Part shown: one piece after another, positions 1 through 9,862 of the stretch | Position numbering within the stretch: the first letter of the stretch is position 1 | How the letters are laid out: every line of letters begins with the position of its first letter | Assembly (NCBI GenBank): GCA_946414655.1 | Contig: CAMKPL010000003.1 | Coordinates: 103,470-167,469, forward strand | DNA length: 64,000 bases | Reading direction: 5' to 3' | Source of the DNA: an uncultured Caryophanales bacterium | Lineage (GTDB): Bacteria > Bacillota_I > Bacilli_A > RFN20 > CAG-826 | Position numbers and translations under genes: made by a program | The notes under the pieces: generated by a model | Seen by the model: only the letters and a program-made list of their open reading frames with translations | Told to the model about the DNA's origin: nothing | Database searches by the model: none

Positions 1-103
1 AAAGTTCTTTCAAAGACAGCCAGACCGTATCTTCACTTGGAGACACACTTACATCTAATTCAAAGTCTCCATTATTGAATTTTACAATTTCTAAATTTTG
101 CAT
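1..103 (-). CDS. RhuM/BRO-N-like protein, N-terminal fragment (runs off the window edge)
   Basis: Reverse complement from 103 reads MQNLEIVKFNNGDFELDVSVSPSEDTVWLSLKEL..., resembling RhuM-family N-termini; SD-like AAAGGAG upstream. Confidence 0.55.
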   Translation of the reverse strand, partial: MQNLEIVKFNNGDFELDVSVSPSEDTVWLSLKEL

Positions 104-535
104 ATTGTACTCCTTTATTGAATTAACACACATTTAAGCACGCAGGGGAATATATCTGTCAAGAGGGGGGTATATGTTGCTTTAATTAATATTATTAATT
201 GGTAGATATATATACTTGGTAGAATAATAATATTAATTTAAGCAAAATATTTTTTCAGACTAAGAAGATAAGTTTTGATATCAATACCAGTGCCGACGTG
301 TCGGACAAATCCCTTTGGCAGAATCATCTTCTTTATTGAAAAATAAGATTGATTCTCTTAAAATAAATTAGAGAATCCAAGGTATGGCGATTGGTGCCCC
401 GTTCGGTTCTCATTTTTTATAGATTATTTTTTCCGGATTAATATTCGGAATTTTTATTTATTAAAAAGATATTTCTTTGAAATATAAAATTTTTTCGTGG
501 GACACTTATAGTGCGAGTGTGTAGAATATAGGCGC

Positions 536-1396
536 ATGAAAAAACTTTGGTTTTTGATTCCTTTATTAACAATTTCTTTAACTGCGTGTAATCCTTCAAA
601 AAAGAAAACATCCAAAGGAGAATACACCGCTCCACAGAAATATGGAGTTTTTCTTGGATGTGATTCAAGTAGTGTTAATAAAATTAAAAACTATCCAAAT
701 GTCGCGATTGATTTAGATAGCTTTAATACAAACGCTATTTCAACACTCAAACAAAGTGATTGCTTTATTTATGCTTATTTATCGGTTGGATCACTAGAGA
801 AATATCGTTCTTATTATGAAACGTATAAAGATTTAACATTTATGGATTATAAAAACTGGCCAGATGAAAGATGGGTTGATGTTTCAAATTCTTCTTGGCA
901 GAAACATATCCTAAGTGAAGCTAATAGACTTAAAGATCTTGGTGCAGATGGAATCTTTATGGATAACTTTGATGTCTACTATATTGCATCCGAAGTCTAT
1001 CAAGGAAGCGATATTAATAAAGAAGACATCTATCAAGGTTGTTTAAAGATGCTAAATGATCTTAGTTCCACCGGAATGAAACTAATGATTAATTCAGGAA
1101 CTGATTTTCTTGAAAGAATGAAAGATGAAAATCGTCCTGAATTAGTAAAGATTAAAGCGTATGCTCAAGAATGTATCTTCTCCAAAATTGAAGATTATGA
1201 AAACAATGTCTTCTCTAGACAAGAAGCAAAAGAAAAAGAATATCTTATCAGTGTTGTAGAGTTCATGAGATATTATGGGGATGTTCTCTTTATCGAGTAC
1301 ACAAAAGACAACACTTTAAAGAAAGAAATCCAAGAGTATTGTGATGAATATAATTACCTCTATTACATCTCTGAAACAATTGATCTAAAAATTTAA
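536..1396 (+). CDS. Lipoprotein, GH114 / endo-alpha-1,4-polygalactosaminidase-like (TM1410-like)
   Basis: Lipobox LTAC; SVGSLEKYR, DLGADGIFMDNFD and TGMKLMINSG motifs typical of the GH114-like fold. Confidence 0.7.
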   Translation: MKKLWFLIPLLTISLTACNPSKKKTSKGEYTAPQKYGVFLGCDSSSVNKIKNYPNVAIDLDSFNTNAISTLKQSDCFIYAYLSVGSLEKYRSYYETYKDLTFMDYKNWPDERWVDVSNSSWQKHILSEANRLKDLGADGIFMDNFDVYYIASEVYQGSDINKEDIYQGCLKMLNDLSSTGMKLMINSGTDFLERMKDENRPELVKIKAYAQECIFSKIEDYENNVFSRQEAKEKEYLISVVEFMRYYGDVLFIEYTKDNTLKKEIQEYCDEYNYLYYISETIDLKI

Positions 1397-1398
1397 AA

Positions 1399-1456
1399 TA
1401 TCCAGCAATTTTTGGATAAATACAAAAAATCTCACCGAATTGACGAGATTTTTAAA
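1399..1456. terminator. Two consecutive hairpins between convergent genes
   Basis: TATCCAGCAATTTTTGGATA and AAATCTCACCGAATTGACGAGATTTTT. Confidence 0.6.
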
Positions 1457-1470
1457 TAACTATAAATTGA

Positions 1471-4400
1471 TTAGATTTCTTTACGTTTCTTAACGAAGAA
1501 GTATCCACCTATTGAAGCAGCAGTAATTAAGCTTACTGTAACAATAATTGCAATACCAGCAGAGTTTTGAGAGATGTTTTCTAAGACAATATTCACCGGA
1601 GCAGAAACAACGTAATCACCATTAGCTTGAGTGATTGTTTTTCCTTCATGAGCAGCCCAAGCTTGTAGACGTTCGCGAGCAGTTGAAATTACGTAATCAT
1701 TGTTAGTCATAAATGTCGAACGCTCAGAGGTTGAGAGCCCTTCAAAATAACCTTTAGCAATATCAAATTTTGACGTGCACTGTCCATCTGTGTCTTCATA
1801 CATCACATAGTTTGCAAGATTAATAGCAGAATCCGAACTACCGATTGTAAGAGTTATGCTTGCACAATATGCGGCGCCAGAAGCATTCTTCATGACTTTA
1901 ACATATGAATAACCCGTTAAATCATATACATCGTTTGATCCGGTAATGGTTTGAGAGAATGATGTTCCATTCGTACTACCATAAACAGTTAAAGCATTTG
2001 TTTCACGATTATTAATTGTTAATGTCTTTAGAGACATTGATTCAGTTGTTCGGAAATAACCACCACTAGCTTTGAATTGCATCTTGCTTGAATAGTTAGC
2101 AAGGTTATAAGCAATAAACTTCACACCGCTTGCAGCAGTTCTTTCAGTTGTTGATGTTTGATAACTAGTTGGAAGATCAGTATAGGTAACACTCTTGTTT
2201 TCTGTTAAAGTGTTGGTTCGTGCTTTTCTTTGTACTTGAACAGTTAATGAACAAGTTAAATTGCTGCCTGAAATAGCGTTAGTGAATGTTTTGTTAGTTA
2301 ATGCGCCACCACTTGCTGCATCGTCATAAGTAAATTGATATCCATCATTAGCAAAGGTAAATGTATTAACCGCACTTCCATTATTGTCTTCTACAGAAAT
2401 ATCGGATGATGAAATTGTTTCGCCAACATAGTAAGTTTTACTTACGGACGCAATAATATAAGTAACTGCAGCAGAATTTACTGTGATACTTTGAGTGCAG
2501 GTTTTTCCTCCGTAGGTTATTGTTACCGAAACATCAGATGTTGTTAGTGGAGTCACAAGACTTGGGTTAAACGAGAACTTGTCAGTATTTGTATCATAAT
2601 AAACGTTAACCGAGCTACTGTTTGAGTAATTAACCGTAATTAATAACTCTGAAGGGTCAAAACATTCGCCAGCAGTATAAATTGTTTTATCTGGTTCTTG
2701 TGATACTTCAATAGAAGTTATTTCGGGAGAAGAAGACCCTTCGATAACATAGGTCGCCCCCCAAACAATTGAGCGTCTGTTAGAACCAGATGACGAAATC
2801 GTAACTGTTGCGGCAGAATTGACATTAGCGGTTGTACAGGTTTTTAAACAATTAGCATCAGTATCAGTAATATTAACATTCGCATTCGAACTTATAGTTC
2901 CACTAGCAGCAGAATTTGATGATAAATCAATCGAAGATGGTGCAATAGTTCCGGATGAAATCGATACACTAATCGTTGTATCCTTGCCATTCCATCCAAC
3001 AGCATAAAAACTTACTGATATTGTATTCACCGGCACGGAAAATGAAGCAGAACCATTATTGTTGCTCGTACCAATTCGTACACCATTTGTAAAACTGCCG
3101 GAATTATATGAAACATTAATAACGACGCTATTGCTACCGGCGGACATTGTTGATGAAATAGGTTCAGATCCCCCCCCGCCAGAACCGGAAGCAGAAACAG
3201 TAATTGTGTAAGTTGTTGTTTTGGTTGTATTACCCTCGGTATAACTTACTGTGATTGTCTGTTCTCCCTCGGTTTCATTATCAAAACCAGAAAAAGTTGC
3301 AGAGGCAGTAACATTATCAGTTGTTGAATCAGAATATGTTGCTGTTACTGTTGGCTTAACAAATGCCTCATCTAACACATAGGAAGTTTTTTGGTTACTA
3401 ACCGCTATCGAAGACAATGATTTCGGTTGAGTAACGGTAACTGCACAAGTGGCAGAATAAGATTGTCCTGAAATTGTTGCAGTAGCAGTAATTGTTGCAC
3501 TTCCCATTTGAACGCCAGTAACTAATCCACTATTGCTCACTGATGCAATTGAAGAATCTGATGTTGTCCAAGTAATAGAACTATTATCACTGGCAGTGGC
3601 AGTAAGTGTAAACGTACTTCCTTGAGCAACAGATTTTGTTGAATCAGAAATTGTGACACCTGGTCCAAGTAATGATGAATAATTGGTGCCAAAAATTTTG
3701 TCTGCCCATTCAGGGTAATCAACAAATGGATTACGATTCCCTTGTAGAGTCTCAACTGCATCATTACGATTTGTTTCCTTTGTTGAAACTGGATCTTGTA
3801 CATGCCATTTTTGCATTAGCGCAAGTCCATAATTTGTCATATACGGATTTGCTTTTGTTAAAGAGGATGAAAAAATTGCACCGCCATCACCAGAAGTTGC
3901 CGAGCAAGTTCCACCTCCGTATCTCACAGCAAAATACATATAAATACGAGCAAAATCACCTTTGTATTGATCATCTGGTTCAAAAACAGTACTTCTCCCC
4001 GAGGAAACACCTAAAATTGTTTTTGGTGTTCCTAATTTTGATGATCCGGCATTTTGATATTGAACATTGTTATAGGATTTTGCTTGAAATGAATGTGTAT
4101 ATGATGCTGATGAAACTTCTCCGAATGCATAATTAGAACGCATTCCATTGACCTTTCCATCAGTAGGGACTAAATGAATTAAATCCGAATAAGCGGGGGT
4201 TTTCTCGCTAAACCAGGATTTTGGGACAGAATGCTCCCTATTATAGCAATCGCCCTCTTTAGAATAACTTGATCCTCCACTTTGGTATGAAAACTGGAAT
4301 CCACCATACATATCCCAGATCTTTGATCCGTTTGATCCAGGAACAGCATCGCTTGTTTTATATGCATCCCAAAGCCCATTATAACTTATGGTGTTTGACG

Positions 4401-4623
4401 AACCATCTGCAACTTGTGTAATCTTACTTTTAAGAGCAGATACGAGTGTTGTTCCACCGGTATTCAGAGCTGAACTATTGCTAGAAATCCAAGAGTCCCA
4501 ATAGGAAGATTTGCTAGCGTGTGTTTCTTCTACTTTATCTTTATTTGAATGGACTCCACCGATGAGACCACAGGAAAAGACCATCGCTAGAGATACTAAG
4601 ACAAGGGAGACTTTGTGTTTCAT
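1471..4623 (-). CDS. Extracellular endonuclease I-family (EndA/NucM-like) nuclease with Ig-like (BIG2/BIG3-type) domains and a C-terminal TM anchor
   Basis: YNREHSVPKSWFSE...DLIHLVPTDGKVNGMRSNYAFGEV is the endonuclease I signature; Ig-like repeats; C-terminal TM followed by KKRKEI. Start refined to MKHKVSLVLVS; the ORF track extends to 4662. Confidence 0.85.
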   Translation of the reverse strand: MKHKVSLVLVSLAMVFSCGLIGGVHSNKDKVEETHASKSSYWDSWISSNSSALNTGGTTLVSALKSKITQVADGSSNTISYNGLWDAYKTSDAVPGSNGSKIWDMYGGFQFSYQSGGSSYSKEGDCYNREHSVPKSWFSEKTPAYSDLIHLVPTDGKVNGMRSNYAFGEVSSASYTHSFQAKSYNNVQYQNAGSSKLGTPKTILGVSSGRSTVFEPDDQYKGDFARIYMYFAVRYGGGTCSATSGDGGAIFSSSLTKANPYMTNYGLALMQKWHVQDPVSTKETNRNDAVETLQGNRNPFVDYPEWADKIFGTNYSSLLGPGVTISDSTKSVAQGSTFTLTATASDNSSITWTTSDSSIASVSNSGLVTGVQMGSATITATATISGQSYSATCAVTVTQPKSLSSIAVSNQKTSYVLDEAFVKPTVTATYSDSTTDNVTASATFSGFDNETEGEQTITVSYTEGNTTKTTTYTITVSASGSGGGGSEPISSTMSAGSNSVVINVSYNSGSFTNGVRIGTSNNNGSASFSVPVNTISVSFYAVGWNGKDTTISVSISSGTIAPSSIDLSSNSAASGTISSNANVNITDTDANCLKTCTTANVNSAATVTISSSGSNRRSIVWGATYVIEGSSSPEITSIEVSQEPDKTIYTAGECFDPSELLITVNYSNSSSVNVYYDTNTDKFSFNPSLVTPLTTSDVSVTITYGGKTCTQSITVNSAAVTYIIASVSKTYYVGETISSSDISVEDNNGSAVNTFTFANDGYQFTYDDAASGGALTNKTFTNAISGSNLTCSLTVQVQRKARTNTLTENKSVTYTDLPTSYQTSTTERTAASGVKFIAYNLANYSSKMQFKASGGYFRTTESMSLKTLTINNRETNALTVYGSTNGTSFSQTITGSNDVYDLTGYSYVKVMKNASGAAYCASITLTIGSSDSAINLANYVMYEDTDGQCTSKFDIAKGYFEGLSTSERSTFMTNNDYVISTARERLQAWAAHEGKTITQANGDYVVSAPVNIVLENISQNSAGIAIIVTVSLITAASIGGYFFVKKRKEI

Positions 4624-4848
4624 CGTGAGAGACCCGGAAATATTTTTCTCTTTATCAATCACTAAGAAACAACTTTAAGTAATTGAAATTACATTATAAG
4701 AAAAATAATATGCGCTCGTAAGTGAAATTTTAAATATTTTTTTATCTACACCGTAGATATAAATACAAAAAATTAGTTATATCTAACATTTTTCCTATAT
4801 ATAATTAATCTTGCAAACCACTCCTAATGGGGGTTTCGGAGGTATTTC

Positions 4849-5397
4849 ATGAAACAATGGTTTAAAAAACACTTGCTCGAAATTGTTACGATTACAATTG
4901 TGATTTTAGTTGGCACAGCAATGCATTTTGTGACCACTTATATTTCAAATGAAACAGTCGTCAAAATTTTAGGTGTAATCTTTCCAATCAATGAATGTAG
5001 TTGGGAACACATGAAGATGATATGGCATCCAATGTTAGTTGCTGGAATTGTTCTAGCAATCATGAAAAAGGATAAGAAATATTTTGGCGCATTTGTTGTT
5101 GGCGGCCTCTTCTCCGTTTGCTTAACAATTACTGGCTTTGCTTTTACACAAAGCTTCACGATTGTTTCAAAGTTATTTATTGATATTCCTTTATTTATTA
5201 TTTGTTTAGTCGCTGGAGGAATTCTTTCCTTCCACCTTGCTAAATCAGAAGCAATGAATAAATATTTTATTTGTTTTATTGTCTTAGCTGTCTTAATGAC
5301 TGCTTTAATCATTACTCTAACCTATGTTCATGGTGAAGGATTCCTCTTCCAAGATAACTCTGGTTTAGAAGATCACCATCACCACCACGAACATTAA
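4849..5397 (+). CDS. Five-to-six-TM membrane protein, DUF6512-like, with His-rich C-terminus
   Basis: FPINECSWEHMKMIWHPML motif plus TM segments; C-terminus LEDHHHHHEH; SD GGAGG upstream. Confidence 0.6.
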   Translation: MKQWFKKHLLEIVTITIVILVGTAMHFVTTYISNETVVKILGVIFPINECSWEHMKMIWHPMLVAGIVLAIMKKDKKYFGAFVVGGLFSVCLTITGFAFTQSFTIVSKLFIDIPLFIICLVAGGILSFHLAKSEAMNKYFICFIVLAVLMTALIITLTYVHGEGFLFQDNSGLEDHHHHHEH

Positions 5398-5411
5398 TTA
5401 TTTTTGTTAAT

Positions 5412-5450
5412 TAAAAAATTCGCCCGCGAATTGCTGGCGAATTTTTAATT
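5412..5450. terminator. Bidirectional terminator
   Basis: AAAAATTCGCC ... GGCGAATTTTT inverted repeat. Confidence 0.8.
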
Positions 5451-5462
5451 TTTGCAAGGGTT

Positions 5463-6197
5463 TTACTCTTTTTCGCAATCACACTTTTCCTCGTCTTCAC
5501 CATCACTTTTTCCAAGTACTTTATTAATTGAACCAGTGATGCTGTAATAGACTGGAATGGCTAGGAAGACGACCCACATTGGGTGCCAAAGTCCTCCTGG
5601 AATAATCATACAAACAAAGAAGAAGACAAAGCAGGATAAGAAAGGCATATTGAATTTAGAGGCATTCTTATATTGGAAACATCTAACAATTGAGGCGATG
5701 ATTTCAGGAACAAAGAAAACCACCCAGGCGTTCCACCACATATGAAGTAAGCAGCCTAATAAGATATAAGTGATTAAGGCAACTCCTCCTAAGACAGAGG
5801 AAATAATAATGTTCACCTTTTCAAGTTTGGATAAGACTTTCTTTTTCTCAACTGTATTACCGTCTTTATCCTTTAAATAAATATGGTGATCTTTAATATG
5901 AACTTCATTACCTTCGTCATCCACAATGTGGATTCCTTCTTTCTTCTCTTCTTGTTGAGGTTTAACTTGTTCCTCAACAATCTTTTCCACTGAATCATCA
6001 GTGTTGAGAAGTTCATCTAAAGAGACTCCATATAGTTTTGCTAGACAAATGAGGTTATCTGTATCTGGAGAAGCTTCCGCTCTTTCCCATTTAGAGACGG
6101 CTTGTCTACTTAATCCGAGTTTATCCGCGAGTTCTTCCTGAGAGTATCCGTATTTCTTTCTTAATTTAATTAGTCGATCAGCGATTTCAATAGTCAT
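5463..6197 (-). CDS. XRE-family HTH transcriptional regulator with C-terminal membrane domain
   Basis: LRKKYGYSQEELADKLGLSRQAVSKWERAEASPDTDNLICLAKLYGVSLDELL; C-terminal TM segments. Confidence 0.9.
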   Translation of the reverse strand: MTIEIADRLIKLRKKYGYSQEELADKLGLSRQAVSKWERAEASPDTDNLICLAKLYGVSLDELLNTDDSVEKIVEEQVKPQQEEKKEGIHIVDDEGNEVHIKDHHIYLKDKDGNTVEKKKVLSKLEKVNIIISSVLGGVALITYILLGCLLHMWWNAWVVFFVPEIIASIVRCFQYKNASKFNMPFLSCFVFFFVCMIIPGGLWHPMWVVFLAIPVYYSITGSINKVLGKSDGEDEEKCDCEKE

Positions 6198-6364
6198 TTT
6201 ATTTCGACCTCCTTGATTACGAGACTAATTTAACAAATTTAGCTGTGGTTGCTCTACCAACTGTAGTTAGAATTTCCGCAACTATTGGTTTCCTTTAAAT
6301 ATTACATCCTTAATTATATTTTATTATTCTTTATTATTATATTCAACTATGTTAGAATATAAAT

Positions 6365-6622
6365 GTCCAAGATATCGAATTTTGGTCTGATACGTTATGT
6401 GTTAGAACGTATTAATGTGGGAAAGCATTGCCCAGTAGTAGATAACGCTGGAGCTCAACCGACCTCAAAAGCGGTCGCTCAGCATAATGTTATCTACTCA
6501 GAGCTCCACACAAGTTATTCTTGAATTGAGGCCGTCACTCAGGTTGACGTAACACCACGAGTTAAATACTTGGAAAAGTATGTTGACTCACAGGTGTTTT
6601 CGTTATAGAGGTGACGGCTTTT
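6365..6622 (+). ncRNA. Structured non-coding RNA element, copy 1 of 2
   Basis: Shares GTGTTAG, GGGAAAGYATTGCCCAGTAGT and AACACC...GGTGTT blocks with 13060-13377. Helices ATACGTT/AACGTAT, GTAGATAAC/GTTATCTAC, and GCCGTCAC/GTGACGGC followed by TTTT. Confidence 0.75.
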
Positions 6623-6671
6623 AGTTTCCTCTAACGAAAACGTTTAATTTCAACACAAGGAGGAAAAACAG

Positions 6672-7621
6672 ATGAATGAAATTGAAAAAGTCTACCTTGA
6701 TGACTTACAAAAAATCAAGGAAACAATTCGTGATGCTAAAAATCAGACGTTAGTTGTCGTGAACAGCGCAGTCATTTTGACATATTACAAAATTGGTTCA
6801 ATAATCAACCAACGAAAAACATGGGGATCGAGCTATGTTCGAAAATTAGCAAACGGACTTGAAGAATATGGAAAAGGATATTCCTTTGATCAGTTGATGA
6901 GAATGTCCCAATTTGCTTCAACATTTACTAAAAATGAAATTTTGGAACAGCCTGTCCCAAAAATTCCATGGAGTTCTATTTTAAAAATAATTCAAAAATC
7001 TTCTTCTAAAGAAGAAATGCTGTGGTATATCAATCAAACATACAAAAATAGATGGTCTCGATCGGTCTTGCTTAAGCAATTTGAAATTGATGCTTATTCA
7101 CGTGGTGTTATTGAACCAGCTGCGAGCGAAAAAAACTTTAACAAAGAAATCATCAAAGACACACTTGCTCTACACTTTGTTAGTGAAAAAGATGTCCATT
7201 CGGAAAAAGATTTAAAGGACAGACTTGTTGATAACATCATTTTGTTTCTTCAGGAGTTAGGACAAGGTTTCGCGCTTGTAGGAAGGGAATACCGACTATC
7301 ACCGCCAAATGGGAAGAATTACTACATTGACCTGTTGATGTATCACACCAAAATCCATGCCTATGTTGTTATCGAAGTAAAACTTGATTGCGTTGAGCCT
7401 TCTGATTTTGGCCAGTTAAATTTTATATTAATGCGGTAAACGATCTAGAAAAAATAGATGGAGATAATGATACAGTTGGTATATTGCTTTGTAAAAACGC
7501 CAATAGCTACGAAATCCAAACAACATTAAAAGGAATAAATAACCCAATAGGCATTTCAAAATACAAACTATTAGAAGAACTACCATGCTATCTTCAAAAA
7601 CGCTTAAAGGAAATTGAATAA
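6672..7621 (+). pseudogene. PDDEXK nuclease domain protein, YhcG/DUF1016 family, frameshifted
   Basis: Intact to 7439, ending ...DFGQLNFILMR*. A -1 shift in the T run at about 7421-7424 would restore LNFYINAVNDLEKIDGDNDTVGILLCKNANSYEIQTTLKG...KRLKEIE*, ending at 7621. Confidence 0.75.
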
Positions 7622-7673
7622 TTGATTAATTCGGGTCTCTTTTTTGGTATAATAAATTTAAGGAGACATTAAT

Positions 7674-9080
7674 ATGTCATACACCAAAGAAGAGATCCAC
7701 TCCATCGTGGAAAAACAACGTGAGTTTTTCTTATCCAATCAAACTCTTGATATTAAATGGAGAAAAGAACAACTCGTTAAACTAAAAGAAGCCATTATTA
7801 AAAATAGAGAAAAACTTGAGAAAGCTTTATATGAAGATTTAGGTCGAAGCGATGTCGAAGCTTTCTTCTGTGATATTGGCGACGTCATCATGGAGATTAA
7901 TGAATGTATCCATGGATTAAAAAGATGGGCGAAACCAGAACGACATTTCTCTGGGTTAGCCTGTTTTCCATCATTAACCACAAAAGTCTATAAGATGCCG
8001 TATGGTGTTTCTTTAATTATCTCTCCGTTTAACTTTCCAGTTCTTCTTTCGATGGGTGTATTAGCAGCTTCAATTGCTGGAGGAAACACCGCATTAATTA
8101 AAACAAGTTCCAAATCTAAAGCATGTACACAAGCTTTAAAAGAAATTATCTCTGAAACATTCCCTGACAATTATGTTGTAGTGATTGATGGAGGTCATGA
8201 TGTCGCGGACTTCTGTTTAGAAGAACGTGTGGACAAAATCTTTTACACTGGTTCACCAAATGTTGGTAAACACGTTATGGAGATGGCGTCAAAGAATCTA
8301 GTTCCAGTTACTCTTGAATTAGGTGGAGAAACCGGGAACTGGTGCGTCATTAGAAAAGACGCGAACATCAAAGATGCTGCACGAAAGATTGCTTTCTTTA
8401 AGATTTGTAATTCTGGACAAATCTGCATCAACATTAACCAGGTTGCTGTTGCAAGTGAGATTGCTGAAGAATTCGTGGAAGAATTAAAGAAAGCAATCAT
8501 TAGACAAATTGGTGAGAAACCATATTTAAATGAAGAATATCCAAAGCTAATTGCTGAGAGGGCATATGAAAAGATTCGTGATGAAGCAGAAGAATATCGC
8601 GATCGAATTGTTTTTGGTGGAGAAGGCGATATCAACACTTGTAAATATTCCACCACTCTTATTTATCCAGTTGATATTCATGAACCAATTGTTCAACATG
8701 AGATTTTTGGACCACTACTTCCAATCGTTAAATACGATGATGATAAGGTAGATGAGCTTTTAGATGTGATTCAAAGAAGAGAACATGGTTTAGCGTTCTA
8801 TATCTTTACTAAGAACAAGAAGTGGGCAAAGAAAGTGATGTCGACTCAACAATATGGCGGAGGCTGTATTAATGAAGTTTGCCTTCACCTCATGGTCAAA
8901 GGTGTTCCATTTAATGGAACTGGGCACTCAGGAATGGGCGCTTATCATGGGGAATGGGGATTTAGAGAATTTACTCATCCTTCCACTGTTTTATTTGGAA
9001 AAACGCATTTTAATCTCTCACTAAGAGAGCATCCATATACAGCAAAGAAAAAGAAGATGTTTGCCAGATTCTTAAAATAG
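7674..9080 (+). CDS. Aldehyde dehydrogenase family protein
   Basis: SPFNFPVLL, FTGSPNVGKHVM-like block, ELGGETGNW, NSGQICININQV (catalytic Cys), EIFGPLLPIVKYD. Confidence 0.9.
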   Translation: MSYTKEEIHSIVEKQREFFLSNQTLDIKWRKEQLVKLKEAIIKNREKLEKALYEDLGRSDVEAFFCDIGDVIMEINECIHGLKRWAKPERHFSGLACFPSLTTKVYKMPYGVSLIISPFNFPVLLSMGVLAASIAGGNTALIKTSSKSKACTQALKEIISETFPDNYVVVIDGGHDVADFCLEERVDKIFYTGSPNVGKHVMEMASKNLVPVTLELGGETGNWCVIRKDANIKDAARKIAFFKICNSGQICININQVAVASEIAEEFVEELKKAIIRQIGEKPYLNEEYPKLIAERAYEKIRDEAEEYRDRIVFGGEGDINTCKYSTTLIYPVDIHEPIVQHEIFGPLLPIVKYDDDKVDELLDVIQRREHGLAFYIFTKNKKWAKKVMSTQQYGGGCINEVCLHLMVKGVPFNGTGHSGMGAYHGEWGFREFTHPSTVLFGKTHFNLSLREHPYTAKKKKMFARFLK

Positions 9081-9090
9081 GAGATTAACA

Positions 9091-9801
9091 ATGATTCCAT
9101 TAATCTTAGTAATCCTCTTTATTACATTAGGGATGTTCTTCCTTGGGTATTTCTTAATCGAGAAATTAAAAGGATATTGTTTAAAAGAGACTCTAATTAA
9201 ATCGGTTGCTTCACTCCTCTTTATTGCTGTTGCAACAGTTTCTTTAGCATCAAAATCATACACAAATCTCCCATTATTTGTTTTATTTGGCTTAATCTGT
9301 GGATTAGCCGGAGATGTCTTACTTGAACTTAAATACGTGAAACGTGATTATGAAAGACATTTTACTTACGCTGGATTTGTCGCGTTCATGGTTGGTCATA
9401 TTTTCTATATAAGCGGACTCATGATGGAGTTTTATCATGGAGAAAATATTCTCTACATTGTTCTCCCTATTATCATTGGAATCTTAATGAGTGTTGGAAA
9501 CCTTGTTTTAGAAAAACCAATGAAGTTTAACTTCGGTGAATATCGACTTGTCGTCTTTATTTATGGTTGTTTCTTGTTCAGCTTTGCTTCTTTAGTTGTT
9601 TCATTAAACATCCTAAATGGATTTAGCTCCACCACATTATTTGTTCTTTTAGGAGCAGCTCTCTTCTTTGTCATTTCTGATCTTATTCTATCTGGAACAT
9701 ATTTTGCTGTTGGAAAAGATCGACCAATCGATTTGATATTAAATGCTGTGACTTATTATGTGGCCCAGTATTTAATCGCGTTCTCGCTGTTCTTCTTATA
9801 A
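9091..9801 (+). CDS. Lysoplasmalogenase (YhhN/TMEM86) family membrane protein
   Basis: LICGLAGDVLLEL, FMVGHIFYISGLM, VISDLILSGTYF motifs with 7-8 TMs. Confidence 0.7.
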   Translation: MIPLILVILFITLGMFFLGYFLIEKLKGYCLKETLIKSVASLLFIAVATVSLASKSYTNLPLFVLFGLICGLAGDVLLELKYVKRDYERHFTYAGFVAFMVGHIFYISGLMMEFYHGENILYIVLPIIIGILMSVGNLVLEKPMKFNFGEYRLVVFIYGCFLFSFASLVVSLNILNGFSSTTLFVLLGAALFFVISDLILSGTYFAVGKDRPIDLILNAVTYYVAQYLIAFSLFFL

Positions 9802-9813
9802 GATTTGAATAAA

Positions 9814-9845
9814 CGAAAAGAACCAGGAATTGCTGGTTCTTTTTC
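9814..9845. terminator. Intrinsic terminator
   Basis: AAAAGAACCAGGAATTGCTGGTTCTTTTT. Confidence 0.85.
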
Positions 9846-9862
9846 ATAAATTGCTACGGATT

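Noticed and set aside
438-668. 76-aa minus-strand ORF
   Set aside because: Overlaps the lipoprotein gene start and signal peptide; no coding signature.
3537-4136. Overlapping ORFs on both strands (3537-3803 minus, 3672-4136 plus)
   Set aside because: Embedded in the well-supported endonuclease I gene; no family signature or SD.
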